Part shown: positions 43,391 to 51,904 of the stretch, piece by piece
Position numbering within the stretch: position 1 is the first letter of the stretch
How the letters are laid out: each line of letters opens with the position of its first letter
DNA from: Variovorax sp. WS11
GTDB taxonomy: Bacteria; Pseudomonadota; Gammaproteobacteria; Burkholderiales; Burkholderiaceae_C
Assembly (NCBI RefSeq): GCF_010499245.1
Contig: NZ_JAAGOW010000005.1
Span: 806,001 to 870,000, forward strand
DNA: 64,000 nt
Direction of reading: 5' to 3'
The notes under the pieces: model-generated
What the model was told of the DNA's origin: nothing
Databases searched by the model: none
Seen by the model: only the letters and a program-made list of their open reading frames with translations
Position numbers and translations under genes: made by a program

Positions 43391-44596
43391 ATGCGCTTCG
43401 AGTTTTCCCCCGAGGACGAGGCCTTCAGGCTGGAGGTTCGCGCCTTCTTCCGCGACCACCTCCCGCCGCCGATGGCGCGCCGCTTCTACATCGGCGCCCA
43501 CCCGCCGTCGCGCGAGGACGTGCGGGCGTTCCAGAAGCTGATGCACGGCCGCGGCTGGGGCGCACCGCACTGGCCGCTCGAATGGGGCGGCACCGGCTGG
43601 AGCCCGCTGCGCAAGCACCTCTTCATGCAGGAGCTGTACGACGCCGACGGGCTGGACTACAGCTGGCAGGGGCTGCACATGGTCGCGCCGGTGATGCTCG
43701 CCTTCGCGTCCGAGGCGCAGAAGCGGCGCTTCCTGCCGCCGATGCTGGCCGGCGACGAGTTCTGGACCCAGGGCTTCTCCGAGCCCAATGCCGGCTCGGA
43801 CCTCGCGAGCCTGAAGACGCGGGCCGAGCGCGTCGGCGACGAGTACATCGTCAACGGCCAGAAGATCTGGACCAGCGATGCCTCGATGGCCGAGTGGGGC
43901 TTCTTCCTGGTGCGCACCGATGCCGACGTGAAGCCGCAGCGCGGCATCTCCTTCCTGCTGATCAGGATGGACACGCCGGGCCTGACGGTGCGGCCGATCG
44001 TGTCGATCGAAGGCGGCCTCGGGCTCAACGAGGTGTTCCTCGACAACGTGCGGGTGCCCTGCGAGAACCTCGTCGGCGAGCCCGGCATGGGCTGGACCTA
44101 TGCCAAGTACCTGCTCGGCAAGGAGCGCACTGCCAGCGCCTTCCTCTACTTCAACAAGCGCGAGCTCGAGAAGGCGCGCGAGATCGCCACGGTGCAGCGC
44201 GTGAACGGCCAGCGCCTGATCGATCGCCCCGAGTTCGCCCGCGAGCTCGCGCGCGTCGAGGTCGACCTGCTCGCGCTCGAATACTCGGTGCTGCGCGTGC
44301 TGTCGCAGGAGAAGAACCGCCACGACCTCGATGCGGTGGTGTCGGCGCTCAAGCTGCGCGGCTCGGCGCTGCAGCAGCGCGTCACCGAGCTGCAGGTGGA
44401 AGCGCTGGGCCTGCATGCGCTGCGTCAGTGGGGCCACGACGAGGGCGAGGCGCTAGCCGGCGGCGAGGCGCTGCGCTGGCCGCCGCAGGTGCCGGGCCGC
44501 ACCGCGCAGGCGCTGATCACGCGCGCGTCGACGATCTACGGCGGGTCGCAGGAGATCCAGAAGAACATCATCGCCAAGCTGGCCTTCGGGCTGTAG
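43391..44596 (+). CDS. Acyl-CoA dehydrogenase, large subunit type
   Basis: 401 residues. TQGFSEPNAGSDLASL and VNGQKIWTSDAS bind FAD. The C-terminal motif reads IYGGSQEIQKN with Gly in place of Glu, and LLGKERTASAF offers the helix-G Glu used by isovaleryl-CoA dehydrogenases. Together with the 44615 gene, 18 bases downstream, it should form a heteromeric enzyme for a bulky CoA ester. First gene of an operon run by the operator at 43348. Confidence 0.86.
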   Translation: MRFEFSPEDEAFRLEVRAFFRDHLPPPMARRFYIGAHPPSREDVRAFQKLMHGRGWGAPHWPLEWGGTGWSPLRKHLFMQELYDADGLDYSWQGLHMVAPVMLAFASEAQKRRFLPPMLAGDEFWTQGFSEPNAGSDLASLKTRAERVGDEYIVNGQKIWTSDASMAEWGFFLVRTDADVKPQRGISFLLIRMDTPGLTVRPIVSIEGGLGLNEVFLDNVRVPCENLVGEPGMGWTYAKYLLGKERTASAFLYFNKRELEKAREIATVQRVNGQRLIDRPEFARELARVEVDLLALEYSVLRVLSQEKNRHDLDAVVSALKLRGSALQQRVTELQVEALGLHALRQWGHDEGEALAGGEALRWPPQVPGRTAQALITRASTIYGGSQEIQKNIIAKLAFGL

Positions 44597-44614
44597 GCAG
44601 GCAGGGACGCAGAC

Positions 44615-45748
44615 ATGGACTTCAACCTGAGCGAAGAGCAGCAGATGCTGCGCGATGCCGCGAACCGCTACGTGCGCGAGCAGTACGGCTTCGAGGCGCG
44701 GCGCCGCCTGCAGGCGGCCGGCGACGCATCGACGCCGCACTGGGCGCAGTACGCCGAGATGGGCTGGCTCGGCCTCGGCATCCCGGAGGACTTCGGCGGG
44801 CTGGGCTGCAGCTTCGTCGAGACGGCGCTGGTGACCGAGGAGCTCGGCCGCGCGCTGGCACTCGAACCCTACATCGGCTGCGCGGTGCTGTCGGCCCGGC
44901 TGGTCGAGACCGCCGACGCGCCGGTGTTCGCAGCGCAACGGCGCGGCGAGCTGCTCGAAGCTCTGGCCGGCGGTGCATTGCAGATCGCGCTCGCGCACAG
45001 CGAGCCGGCCGGCCGCTACGAGCTGGACGCGGCGTCGACCCTCGCGCGCGCCGAGGGCGACGGCTTCGTGATCGAGGGGACCAAGCTGATGATTCCCGGC
45101 GCGCAGGGGGCGGATCTTTTCATCGTGTCGGCGCAGGTCGCCGGCGAGGGGCTCGCGCTGTTCCTGGTCGACAAGAGCGCGGCCGCGGTGCACGGCTATC
45201 CGCTGATCGACGGCACGCTGGCCGCCGACCTGGAGCTGCGCTCGGTGTACGTTGCCGCCGACGCGCGGCTCACGGCGCCCGGCAGCGGCCTCGCGAAGCT
45301 CGAGGAGGCGCTCGACCGCGCCGCGCTCGCGCAGGTGGCCGAGGCGCTGGGCTGCATGGAAGCGGTGCTGGAGACGAGCAGCGAGTACCTGAAGACGCGC
45401 CAGCAATTCGGCCAGCCGATCGGCCGCTTCCAGGCGCTGCAGCACCGCATCTCGGAGATGTTCGTGGAGGTGCAGGAGACGCGATCGATCCTGTACCGCG
45501 GCATCGCCAGCCTCGACGGCGCGCCCGCGCTGCGTCGCCAGGCGGTCTCGGCCGCGAAGGTGCTGCTGGCATCGTCGGCCCGCTTCGTCGGCGGGCAGGG
45601 CATCCAGCTGCACGGCGGCATCGGGCTCACCGACGAGTATCCGATCGGCCACTACTACAAGCGGCTGCTGGCGCTGACGACGCTGTACGGCGACGGCGAA
45701 TGGCACCTTGGGCGCTTCATCGAGGCGCAACGAGAGACGGCAGCATGA
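44615..45748 (+). CDS. Acyl-CoA dehydrogenase, small subunit type
   Basis: 377 residues with the MDFNLSEEQQMLRDAA start of this subfamily. RQQFGQPIGRFQALQHRISE and QLHGGIGLTDEYPIGHYY are conserved; the C-terminal Glu motif is missing (LTTLYGDGEWHLGRF). Partner of the large subunit before it. The stop overlaps the ATG of the following crotonase (ATGA), coupling dehydrogenation and the next step. Confidence 0.86.
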   Translation: MDFNLSEEQQMLRDAANRYVREQYGFEARRRLQAAGDASTPHWAQYAEMGWLGLGIPEDFGGLGCSFVETALVTEELGRALALEPYIGCAVLSARLVETADAPVFAAQRRGELLEALAGGALQIALAHSEPAGRYELDAASTLARAEGDGFVIEGTKLMIPGAQGADLFIVSAQVAGEGLALFLVDKSAAAVHGYPLIDGTLAADLELRSVYVAADARLTAPGSGLAKLEEALDRAALAQVAEALGCMEAVLETSSEYLKTRQQFGQPIGRFQALQHRISEMFVEVQETRSILYRGIASLDGAPALRRQAVSAAKVLLASSARFVGGQGIQLHGGIGLTDEYPIGHYYKRLLALTTLYGDGEWHLGRFIEAQRETAA

Positions 45749-46548
45749 ATCTCGACCACTACCGCAGCCTGGCACTCCGACGCGACGGCCGCGACGGGCG
45801 CGTGCTTCACGTGAGCTTCAACCGCCCGGAGGCGCTGAATGCGTTCGACACGGCGATGCACGACGAGCTGGAGCGCCTGCTCGGCGAACTGCCTCGCGAC
45901 GACGCGACGCATGTCGTCGTGTTGACCGGCGCCGGCAAGGCTTTCAGCGCCGGCGGCGACGTCGAGCAGATGCAGCGCCTGGTCGATCGCCCGTCGCTGA
46001 TGGTGCCGGATGCGACGATGGCCAAGCGCCTGGTGATGGGCCTGCTCGACGTGCCGCAGCCGGTGATCGCCAAGGTGAACGGCGCCGCGATGGGCCTGGG
46101 CGCAACGCTGGCGCTGTTCTGCGACGTCATCTTCGCCGCGAACCACGCGAAGATCGCGGATCCGCATGTGAAGGTCGGCTTCGTCGCCGGCGACGGCGGC
46201 GCGGTCATCTGGCCGCAGCTCATCGGCTATGCCCGAGCCAAGCAGTACCTGTTGACCGGCGACACGATCACCGGCGAGGAGGCGGCCGCGATCGGGCTGG
46301 TCAATTTCGCCTTGCCGGCCGAGGAACTCGATGCCGCGGTCGATGCCTGGGCCCAGCGCATGGCCGGCGGCGCGCGCCGCGCGATCCAGTGGACCAAGGC
46401 CACGATCAACGTCGGGCTCAAGCAGATCGCCGCCTCGGTGATGGACGCCGGCATGGCCTACGAGCTGCTGTCGAACCAGACGCGAGACCATGCCGAGGCC
46501 GTCGCGGCGTTTCGCGGCAAGCGCGTGCCCGATTTCAGCGGCGACTGA
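45745..46548 (+). CDS. Crotonase-fold protein (enoyl-CoA hydratase/isomerase family)
   Basis: 267 residues. GKAFSAGGDVEQM and AMGLGATLALFCD mark the fold. The hydratase Glu pair is absent; VAGDGGAVIWPQLIG closely matches the 29194 protein, so the two are paralogues probably sharing chemistry on related intermediates. It ends in FRGKRVPDFSGD. It lies between the dehydrogenase pair and an HSD17B4-like SDR, where a hydratase would be expected; either it hydrates by an altered active site or the MaoC at 35209 does that job. Confidence 0.84.
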   Translation: MNLDHYRSLALRRDGRDGRVLHVSFNRPEALNAFDTAMHDELERLLGELPRDDATHVVVLTGAGKAFSAGGDVEQMQRLVDRPSLMVPDATMAKRLVMGLLDVPQPVIAKVNGAAMGLGATLALFCDVIFAANHAKIADPHVKVGFVAGDGGAVIWPQLIGYARAKQYLLTGDTITGEEAAAIGLVNFALPAEELDAAVDAWAQRMAGGARRAIQWTKATINVGLKQIAASVMDAGMAYELLSNQTRDHAEAVAAFRGKRVPDFSGD

Positions 46549-46573
46549 ACACCAAAACTCAAGGAGCAAACGG

Positions 46574-47476
46574 ATGGGGATGGTTCAAGACAAGGTCGTG
46601 ATCGTGACCGGCGCCGGTGCCGGCATCGGGCGCGACTTCGCGAAGGCGTTCGCCGCGAATGGCGCGAAGGTGGTGGTCAACGATCTCGCGCGCGACAAGG
46701 AAAGCGGCCAGGCGCTGGCCGAATCGGTGGTCGCCGAGATCAGGGAAGCGGGCGGGCAGGCGGTGGCTGCGGTGGAGAGCGTGGCCGAATGGGATTCGGC
46801 GCACAAGATCGTGCAGGCCGCGCTCGACAGCTTCGGCCGCATCGACTGCATCGTCAACAACGCCGGCATCGTGCGCGACCGCTTCATCTTCAACATGAGC
46901 AAGGAGGAGTGGCAGGCCGTCGTCGACGTGCACCTGAACGGCTCCTTCTACATGACGCGCGCCGCGGCGCCGCATTTCAAGAGCCAGGAGAGCGGCAGCT
47001 ACGTGCACATGACCTCGACCTCGGGGCTCATCGGAAACCTGGGCCAGGGCAACTACTCGGCCGCGAAGATGGGCATCGTGGGGCTGTCGAAATCGATCGC
47101 GCTCGACATGGCGCGCTTCAAGGTCCGCTCCAACTGCATCGCGCCCTGGGCCTGGACGGCGATGACCGCGGGCATCCCGGCCGACACGCCGGAGGAGAAG
47201 GCGCGCGTCGAGAAGCTGAAGAAGATGGAAAGCGCCAAGATCGCGCCGCTGGCGGTGTACCTTGCCAGCGACCGCGCCGGCAAGGTGTCGGGGCAGATCT
47301 TCGGCGTGCGCGCCAACGAGATCTACTTCTTCAGCCAGATCCGCATGATGCGCTCGATGCACCGCGGCGATGGCTGGACGCCCGAGATGATCGCGGACGA
47401 GGCGATGCCGGCCTTCGAGGCCAGCTTCTTCGACAACGTGCCCTCGATGAAGCTGACGCCCTGGGATCCGGTGTGA
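46574..47476 (+). CDS. SDR, HSD17B4-type 3-hydroxyacyl-CoA dehydrogenase
   Basis: 300 residues; ATG at 46574 with AAGGAG seven bases upstream. TGAGAGIG (12-19), NNAGIVRDR (95-103), Ser138, Tyr151 and Lys155 (YSAAK) and the extended C-terminus match the dehydrogenase domain of peroxisomal multifunctional enzyme 2 (HSD17B4). In that enzyme a MaoC hydratase-2 domain follows on the same chain; here the matching hydratase is a separate gene at 35209. It should oxidise (3R)-hydroxyacyl-CoA esters of bulky substrates. Confidence 0.85.
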   Translation: MGMVQDKVVIVTGAGAGIGRDFAKAFAANGAKVVVNDLARDKESGQALAESVVAEIREAGGQAVAAVESVAEWDSAHKIVQAALDSFGRIDCIVNNAGIVRDRFIFNMSKEEWQAVVDVHLNGSFYMTRAAAPHFKSQESGSYVHMTSTSGLIGNLGQGNYSAAKMGIVGLSKSIALDMARFKVRSNCIAPWAWTAMTAGIPADTPEEKARVEKLKKMESAKIAPLAVYLASDRAGKVSGQIFGVRANEIYFFSQIRMMRSMHRGDGWTPEMIADEAMPAFEASFFDNVPSMKLTPWDPV

Positions 47477-47493
47477 GGAAAGCCCGGGAGCAT

Positions 47494-47522
47494 GCAATGC
47501 TGCCGGGCTCGGGTAGCATTGC
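47494..47522. promoter_or_regulatory. Inverted repeat before the IclR gene
   Basis: Arms GCAATGCTGCC (47494-47504) and GGTAGCATTGC (47512-47522) are complementary but for one G-T pair, with a seven-base spacer. It lies between the SDR stop and the IclR start (47578). No T-run follows, so an operator for the IclR protein or a folded leader is likelier than a terminator. Confidence 0.45.
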
Positions 47523-47577
47523 GAGCCTGACGGGCCCGACCGAACTGAGCGGCCCGTCCGGCCCGCATGGGGATGCA

Positions 47578-48399
47578 ATGGTCACCAAGAAAATCGTCGA
47601 AGACAACAACAACGGCCTGCCCGCAGAGCGCGACGTCACCGGGCCACGCTCGCTCACGCGCCTGCTCGGCCTGTTCGACGTGCTGTCGATGACGCCGGAC
47701 GGCATGTCGCTGGCCGAGCTCAACGTCACGCTCGAGTCCCCCAAAAGCAGCCTGCTGAACCTGCTGCGCCCGCTGGTCGCGGAGGGCTACCTGATCCACA
47801 GCGCCGGCCAGTACCGGCTGGGCCCGTCGATCTTTAGGCTCGCCGCGAGCGTGATGTCGGCCTGGAACTTCCCGAGGATGATCCGGCCCTTCATGGAGGA
47901 GCTCTGCCAGCGCACCGGCGAAACCGTGCTCCTGGGGGTGCTCAACCGCGACGCCGAGGTGCTGACCTACGTCGAAATCATCGACAGCCCGCATCCGGTG
48001 CGCTACCAGATTCCGGTGGGCACCACGCGGCCGCTCTATGCCAGCTCCGCCGGCCGGCTGCTGCTCGCCTACACCGAGAAGCGCTGGCGCGAGGCCTACC
48101 TGTCGTCGGTGCAGTTCAAGGTCAGGACGGCGATTCCGGTGACCCGCGCATCGCTCTCGCGCGAGCTCGACCGGATTCGTGCCGAGGGCGTGTCGACCTC
48201 GGTGGACAACTACATGGTCGGCCTGGCGGCCGTGGCTGCGCCGGTGTTCGACGGCGACGGCAACTGCGTCGCATCGCTCAACATCGCGGGCCCGTCGGAT
48301 CGCTTCCGCAACGAGCTCGACCAGCTGAAGACCGTGGTCAAGGAAGTCGCTGCGAAGGCTTCCGGCGTGGTGGCCGGCATCGAGGCGCGGGCCGCCTAG
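47578..48399 (+). CDS. IclR-family transcriptional regulator (first paralogue)
   Basis: 273 residues from the ATG at 47578; an ATG at 47497 inside the inverted repeat is possible. The winged HTH is at about 22-85 (SLTRLLGLFDVLSM, SLAELNVTLESPKSSLLNLL) and the effector-binding domain at about 100-270 (ETVLLGVLNRDAEVLTYVE). Very similar in order and wording to the IclR at 56375, so the two are duplicates. IclR proteins usually sense an aromatic or acyl pathway intermediate. It ends the rightward operon and its stop overlaps that of the converging dehydrogenase by four bases (CTAG). Confidence 0.85.
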   Translation: MVTKKIVEDNNNGLPAERDVTGPRSLTRLLGLFDVLSMTPDGMSLAELNVTLESPKSSLLNLLRPLVAEGYLIHSAGQYRLGPSIFRLAASVMSAWNFPRMIRPFMEELCQRTGETVLLGVLNRDAEVLTYVEIIDSPHPVRYQIPVGTTRPLYASSAGRLLLAYTEKRWREAYLSSVQFKVRTAIPVTRASLSRELDRIRAEGVSTSVDNYMVGLAAVAAPVFDGDGNCVASLNIAGPSDRFRNELDQLKTVVKEVAAKASGVVAGIEARAA

Positions 48400-49538
48400 A
48401 TCAATCCGCCCCCAGCGGCCACCCGCCGCAGGTGGTGCGCGGTGTCGCCGAACAGCATCTCGATCACCGACAGCCGCCGGAAGTAATGCCCGGCCTGGCA
48501 CTCCTCGGTCATGCCGATGCCGCCGTGCAGCTGGATCGCCTCCTGCGCGACGAAGCGCGCGCTCTTGTTGATCTGCACCTTGGCGGCGGAAATCGCGCGG
48601 CCGCGCTCGGCGGCGTCGGGTTCGCTGCACATCATCGCTGCGTACAAGGCCATGCTGCGCGCCTGCTCGACGGCGACCAGCATGTCCACCGCACGATGCT
48701 GCAGCGCCTGGAAGCTGCCGATCGCGACGCCGAACTGCTTGCGCATCGTCAGGTACTCGACGGTGATCTCGTGCAGGCGTTCCATCGCGCCGACCGCTTC
48801 GGCGCACAGCGCGGCCGTGGCGGTGTCGACGGCGCCTTCGATCAGCGGCAGCGCGGCGCCTTCGGGCCCGAGCAGAGCGTCTGCCTCCAGATGCACCGCA
48901 TCGAAGCGGATGTCGGCGGCACGCTGGTGGTCCTGCGTGCGGTAGCCGCGCCGCGTGATCCCGGCCGCGCCCGGATCGACGAGAAACAGCGACACGCCGT
49001 CGCGGTCGCGCGCATCGCCGTGCGTGCGGGCCGAGACGATCAGCAGCTCGGCGCTGTCGCCGGCGAGCACGAAACGCTTGATGCCCGAGAGCCGCCAACC
49101 GGCGCCGTCGCGCTCGGCACGCGCCGTGACGTCGGCCAGGTCGTCACGCGATTGCGATTCGGCGTAGGCAAAGGCCAGCGTGCGCTCCCCGGCGACGATC
49201 GCGCCCACCTGCGCATCGCGCTGCGCCGGCGAGGCGGCCTGGCGCAGCAGGGCGCCGGACAGCACCACCGTCGGCAAATAGGGCTCGAGCGCGAGTGCAC
49301 GGCCGAAGGCCTGCATCACGATCAGCGTTTCGACGGGGCCGCCGCCGAGACCGCCGTCATCCTCGGCGAAGGGCAGCCCCAGCAGTCCCATCTCGGCATG
49401 GCGCGACCACAGCGCGCGGCTGTAGCCGCCGGGCTCGTCGCGGCTGGCCAGCCGTTGTTCGAAGCCGCAGCGTTCGGCCAGAAGCCGCTGCAGGCTGTCC
49501 TGCAGCATGCGCTGCTCGTCGGTGAGGTCGAAGTCCAT
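48396..49538 (-). CDS. Acyl-CoA dehydrogenase, small subunit type
   Basis: 380 residues; ATG at 49538 (MDFDLTDEQRMLQDSLQRL). RKQFGVAIGSFQALQHRAVD and QLHGGIGMTEECQAGHYF are kept; the C-terminal Glu motif is replaced by IEMLFGDTAHHLRR. Pairs with the large subunit at 49549, ten bases upstream. It is the third such pair in the window. Last gene of the leftward operon from 53070. Confidence 0.85.
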   Translation of the reverse strand: MDFDLTDEQRMLQDSLQRLLAERCGFEQRLASRDEPGGYSRALWSRHAEMGLLGLPFAEDDGGLGGGPVETLIVMQAFGRALALEPYLPTVVLSGALLRQAASPAQRDAQVGAIVAGERTLAFAYAESQSRDDLADVTARAERDGAGWRLSGIKRFVLAGDSAELLIVSARTHGDARDRDGVSLFLVDPGAAGITRRGYRTQDHQRAADIRFDAVHLEADALLGPEGAALPLIEGAVDTATAALCAEAVGAMERLHEITVEYLTMRKQFGVAIGSFQALQHRAVDMLVAVEQARSMALYAAMMCSEPDAAERGRAISAAKVQINKSARFVAQEAIQLHGGIGMTEECQAGHYFRRLSVIEMLFGDTAHHLRRVAAGGGLI

Positions 49539-49548
49539 GGTGGGTGGG

Positions 49549-50751
49549 TCAGAGTCCGAGCACGGTCTTGGCGAGGATGTTGCGCTGGATCTCGTTCGAG
49601 CCACCGACGATCGACACGTGCCGCGCCCAGTAGTGGTTGGGGGCGATCGTCAGCGCCCAATCGTCGGCATCCTCGGCGGCGTCCGGCCGGCCGGCGAGGA
49701 AGCCGGGGTCGAACTCCAGTGCGTGCAGGCCGGCGACCTCCAGCAGCAGCTCGGCCGCCGCCTGCTGGAGCTGCGAGCCCTTCATCTTCAGGATCGAGGA
49801 CTTGGGGTCGGGCTTGCCGTTGGAGTGCTTGGCGGTTTCGGAGATCAGCCGCATCTGGGTGATCTCGAGCGCCTTCAGCTCGATCTCGATCTCGGCGACG
49901 CGCTCCTGGAAGCGCGCGTCCTCGATCAGAGGCCGGCCGCCTTGCATCACCTGCGCGGCGAGCTGCCTCGCGCGGCGCACCCGGAACTTGGAGACGCCCA
50001 CGCGCGCGATGCCGCTGCGCTCATGGCCCAGCAGGTACTTCGCATAGTCCCAGCCCTTGTTCTCGTCGCCGACGCGCATCGCCACCGGGATGCGCACGTT
50101 GTCGAGGAACATCTCGTTGGTCTCGTGGTGCCCATCGATCGTCACGATCGGCCGCACCGAAACGCCGGGCGAGCGCATGTCCATCAGCAGGTAGGTGATG
50201 CCCTGCTGCTTCTTCGCTGCCGGATCGGTGCGCACGAGCAGGAAGCACCAATCGGCATGGTGCGCGGTCGAGGTCCACAGCTTCTGCCCATTGACGATGT
50301 AGTGGTCGCCGTCCAGGACGGCGCTGGTGCGCAGCGCCGCCAGGTCCGACCCGGCACCCGGCTCCGAGAAGCCCTGACAGAACCAATACTCCATGCGCGC
50401 GATGCGGGGCAGGAAATGGCGCTTCTGCTCGTCGCTGCCGAAGGCGATCAGCGTCGGCCCGATCATGTTCATGTTGAACGAGATCGGCTCCGGCGCCGGG
50501 GCCATGGCGAGCTCTTCCTTGAAGATGTATTGCCGGACCGGGTCCCACCCGGTGCCGCCCCATTCGGGCGTCCACGAAGGCGTGGCCCAGCCGCGCTCGT
50601 GCAGGATGCGCACCCAGCGCTTCATTTCGTCCTTGCCGATGCGCTGGCCGAGCTCGCATTTGCGGCGCAGCTCGGGCGGCAATGCCGTCGCGAAGAAGGC
50701 GCGCACCTCGTCGCGGAAGGCAAGTTCTTCGTCGGTGTAGCGCAGGTCCAT
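49549..50751 (-). CDS. Acyl-CoA dehydrogenase, large subunit type
   Basis: 400 residues. CQGFSEPGAGSDLAAL and VNGQKLWTSTAHH bind FAD; the C-terminal motif is IVGGSNEIQRN without the YEGT Glu; LLGHERSGIAR supplies the helix-G Glu. WTPEWGGTGWDPVRQYIFKEE is characteristic of the large-subunit type. It lies seven bases after the racemase gene and just before its small partner, so racemisation and dehydrogenation of an alpha-methyl acyl-CoA may be consecutive. Confidence 0.86.
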   Translation of the reverse strand: MDLRYTDEELAFRDEVRAFFATALPPELRRKCELGQRIGKDEMKRWVRILHERGWATPSWTPEWGGTGWDPVRQYIFKEELAMAPAPEPISFNMNMIGPTLIAFGSDEQKRHFLPRIARMEYWFCQGFSEPGAGSDLAALRTSAVLDGDHYIVNGQKLWTSTAHHADWCFLLVRTDPAAKKQQGITYLLMDMRSPGVSVRPIVTIDGHHETNEMFLDNVRIPVAMRVGDENKGWDYAKYLLGHERSGIARVGVSKFRVRRARQLAAQVMQGGRPLIEDARFQERVAEIEIELKALEITQMRLISETAKHSNGKPDPKSSILKMKGSQLQQAAAELLLEVAGLHALEFDPGFLAGRPDAAEDADDWALTIAPNHYWARHVSIVGGSNEIQRNILAKTVLGL

Positions 50752-50758
50752 GGTGTGT

Positions 50759-51904
50759 CTAGTCGATGACGCCGTCGCGCCGCAGTGCCGCGATCTTGTC
50801 CGGGGACAACCAGGCCGACAAGGTTCGATCGGTGTTCTCGGGCGTGACCGCCTGAGGCGGCGTCGGGGTGGCGGGCGTGCTGCGCGAGAAGCGCGGGGCC
50901 GGTGCGGATTGGACGATGCCGTCGATCTCGACCAGGCTGCCGCGCGCCTTCAGGTGCGGGTGCGCCGCGGCCTCGGCAAAGCTCAGCACCGGCGATACGC
51001 AGGCGTCGGTCTGCTCCAGGCGCGTCGCCCAGTCGTCGCGCGTTCGCGTCCTGAAGGTGGCGGCAAGCATTTCCTTGGCCGGCTTCCAGTGCTCGCGCGA
51101 CATCTGGGGGCCGAGCGCTTCGGCGTCGATCTCCAGACGGGCGAGCAGCTCGGCGAAGAACTTCTCCTCGATCGGCCCGACCGCGATCCAGCGGCCGTCG
51201 GCGCACTCGTAGCAGTCGTAGAAATGCGAGCCGCTGTCCGTCAGGTTGGCGCCGCGGCCTTCGTGCCAGATGCCGCCGGCGACCATGCCGTGAAAGGTCG
51301 TCGCCAGGTGCATGGCGCCGTCGACGACCGCCGCGTCGACCACCTGGCCCTGGCCCGTGCGGCGCGCCTCGAGGGTCGCGGCGAGCAGGCCGACCGCCAT
51401 GTACAGCGATCCGCCGGCATAGTCGCCGAGCAGGTTCAGCGGGATCGACGGCGGCTGGCCTTCTCGTCCGATCGCTTCCAGGATGCCGGTGATGGCGAGA
51501 TAGTTGATGTCGTGGCCGGCCACCTGCGCCAGCGGGCCGCTCTGGCCCCATCCGGTGAGGCGCCCGTAGACCAGCCGCGGATTACGCGCGAGGCAGACGT
51601 CGGGCCCCAGGCCGAGGCGCTCGGTGACGCCGGGGCGAAACCCTTCGATCAGCGCATCGGCCTGCTCGACCAGCCCGAGCACCGCCTCCACCGCAGCGGG
51701 CTGCTTCAGGTCGAGCGCGACCACGCCGCGGTTGCGCAGCAGCGTGTTGAACTTCAGCGGCCGCTCGATGCCGAGCTTCACGGGCTGCTTGCGGTCCACG
51801 CGGATCACGGTCGCGCCGAGGTCGGCGAGCAGCATCGCGCACATCGGCCCCGGGCCGATGCCGGCCAGCTCGAGGACCTTCAGGCCGGCCAGCGGTCCCG
51901 TCAT
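50759..51904 (-). CDS. Alpha-methylacyl-CoA racemase (family III CoA-transferase fold)
   Basis: 381 residues. The start GPLAGLKVLELAGIGPGPMC, the VIRVDR and NRGVVALDLK segments and the His131/Asp161 pair (AGHDINYL, LLGDYAGG), 30 residues apart as in the mycobacterial racemase, point to AMACR rather than CoA transfer. Such enzymes invert the (2R)/(2S) centre of 2-methylacyl-CoA esters so that stereospecific dehydrogenases can act, as in pristanic acid and sterol side-chain breakdown. ATGA overlap with the dehydrogenase upstream. This is one of the strongest clues to a methyl-branched substrate. Confidence 0.85.
   Translation of the reverse strand: MTGPLAGLKVLELAGIGPGPMCAMLLADLGATVIRVDRKQPVKLGIERPLKFNTLLRNRGVVALDLKQPAAVEAVLGLVEQADALIEGFRPGVTERLGLGPDVCLARNPRLVYGRLTGWGQSGPLAQVAGHDINYLAITGILEAIGREGQPPSIPLNLLGDYAGGSLYMAVGLLAATLEARRTGQGQVVDAAVVDGAMHLATTFHGMVAGGIWHEGRGANLTDSGSHFYDCYECADGRWIAVGPIEEKFFAELLARLEIDAEALGPQMSREHWKPAKEMLAATFRTRTRDDWATRLEQTDACVSPVLSFAEAAAHPHLKARGSLVEIDGIVQSAPAPRFSRSTPATPTPPQAVTPENTDRTLSAWLSPDKIAALRRDGVID

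Noticed and set aside
47494..47522. Intrinsic terminator after the 46574 SDR
   Set aside because: The stem is good but no T-run follows and an in-frame ATG of the next gene lies inside it; an operator or leader structure is likelier.
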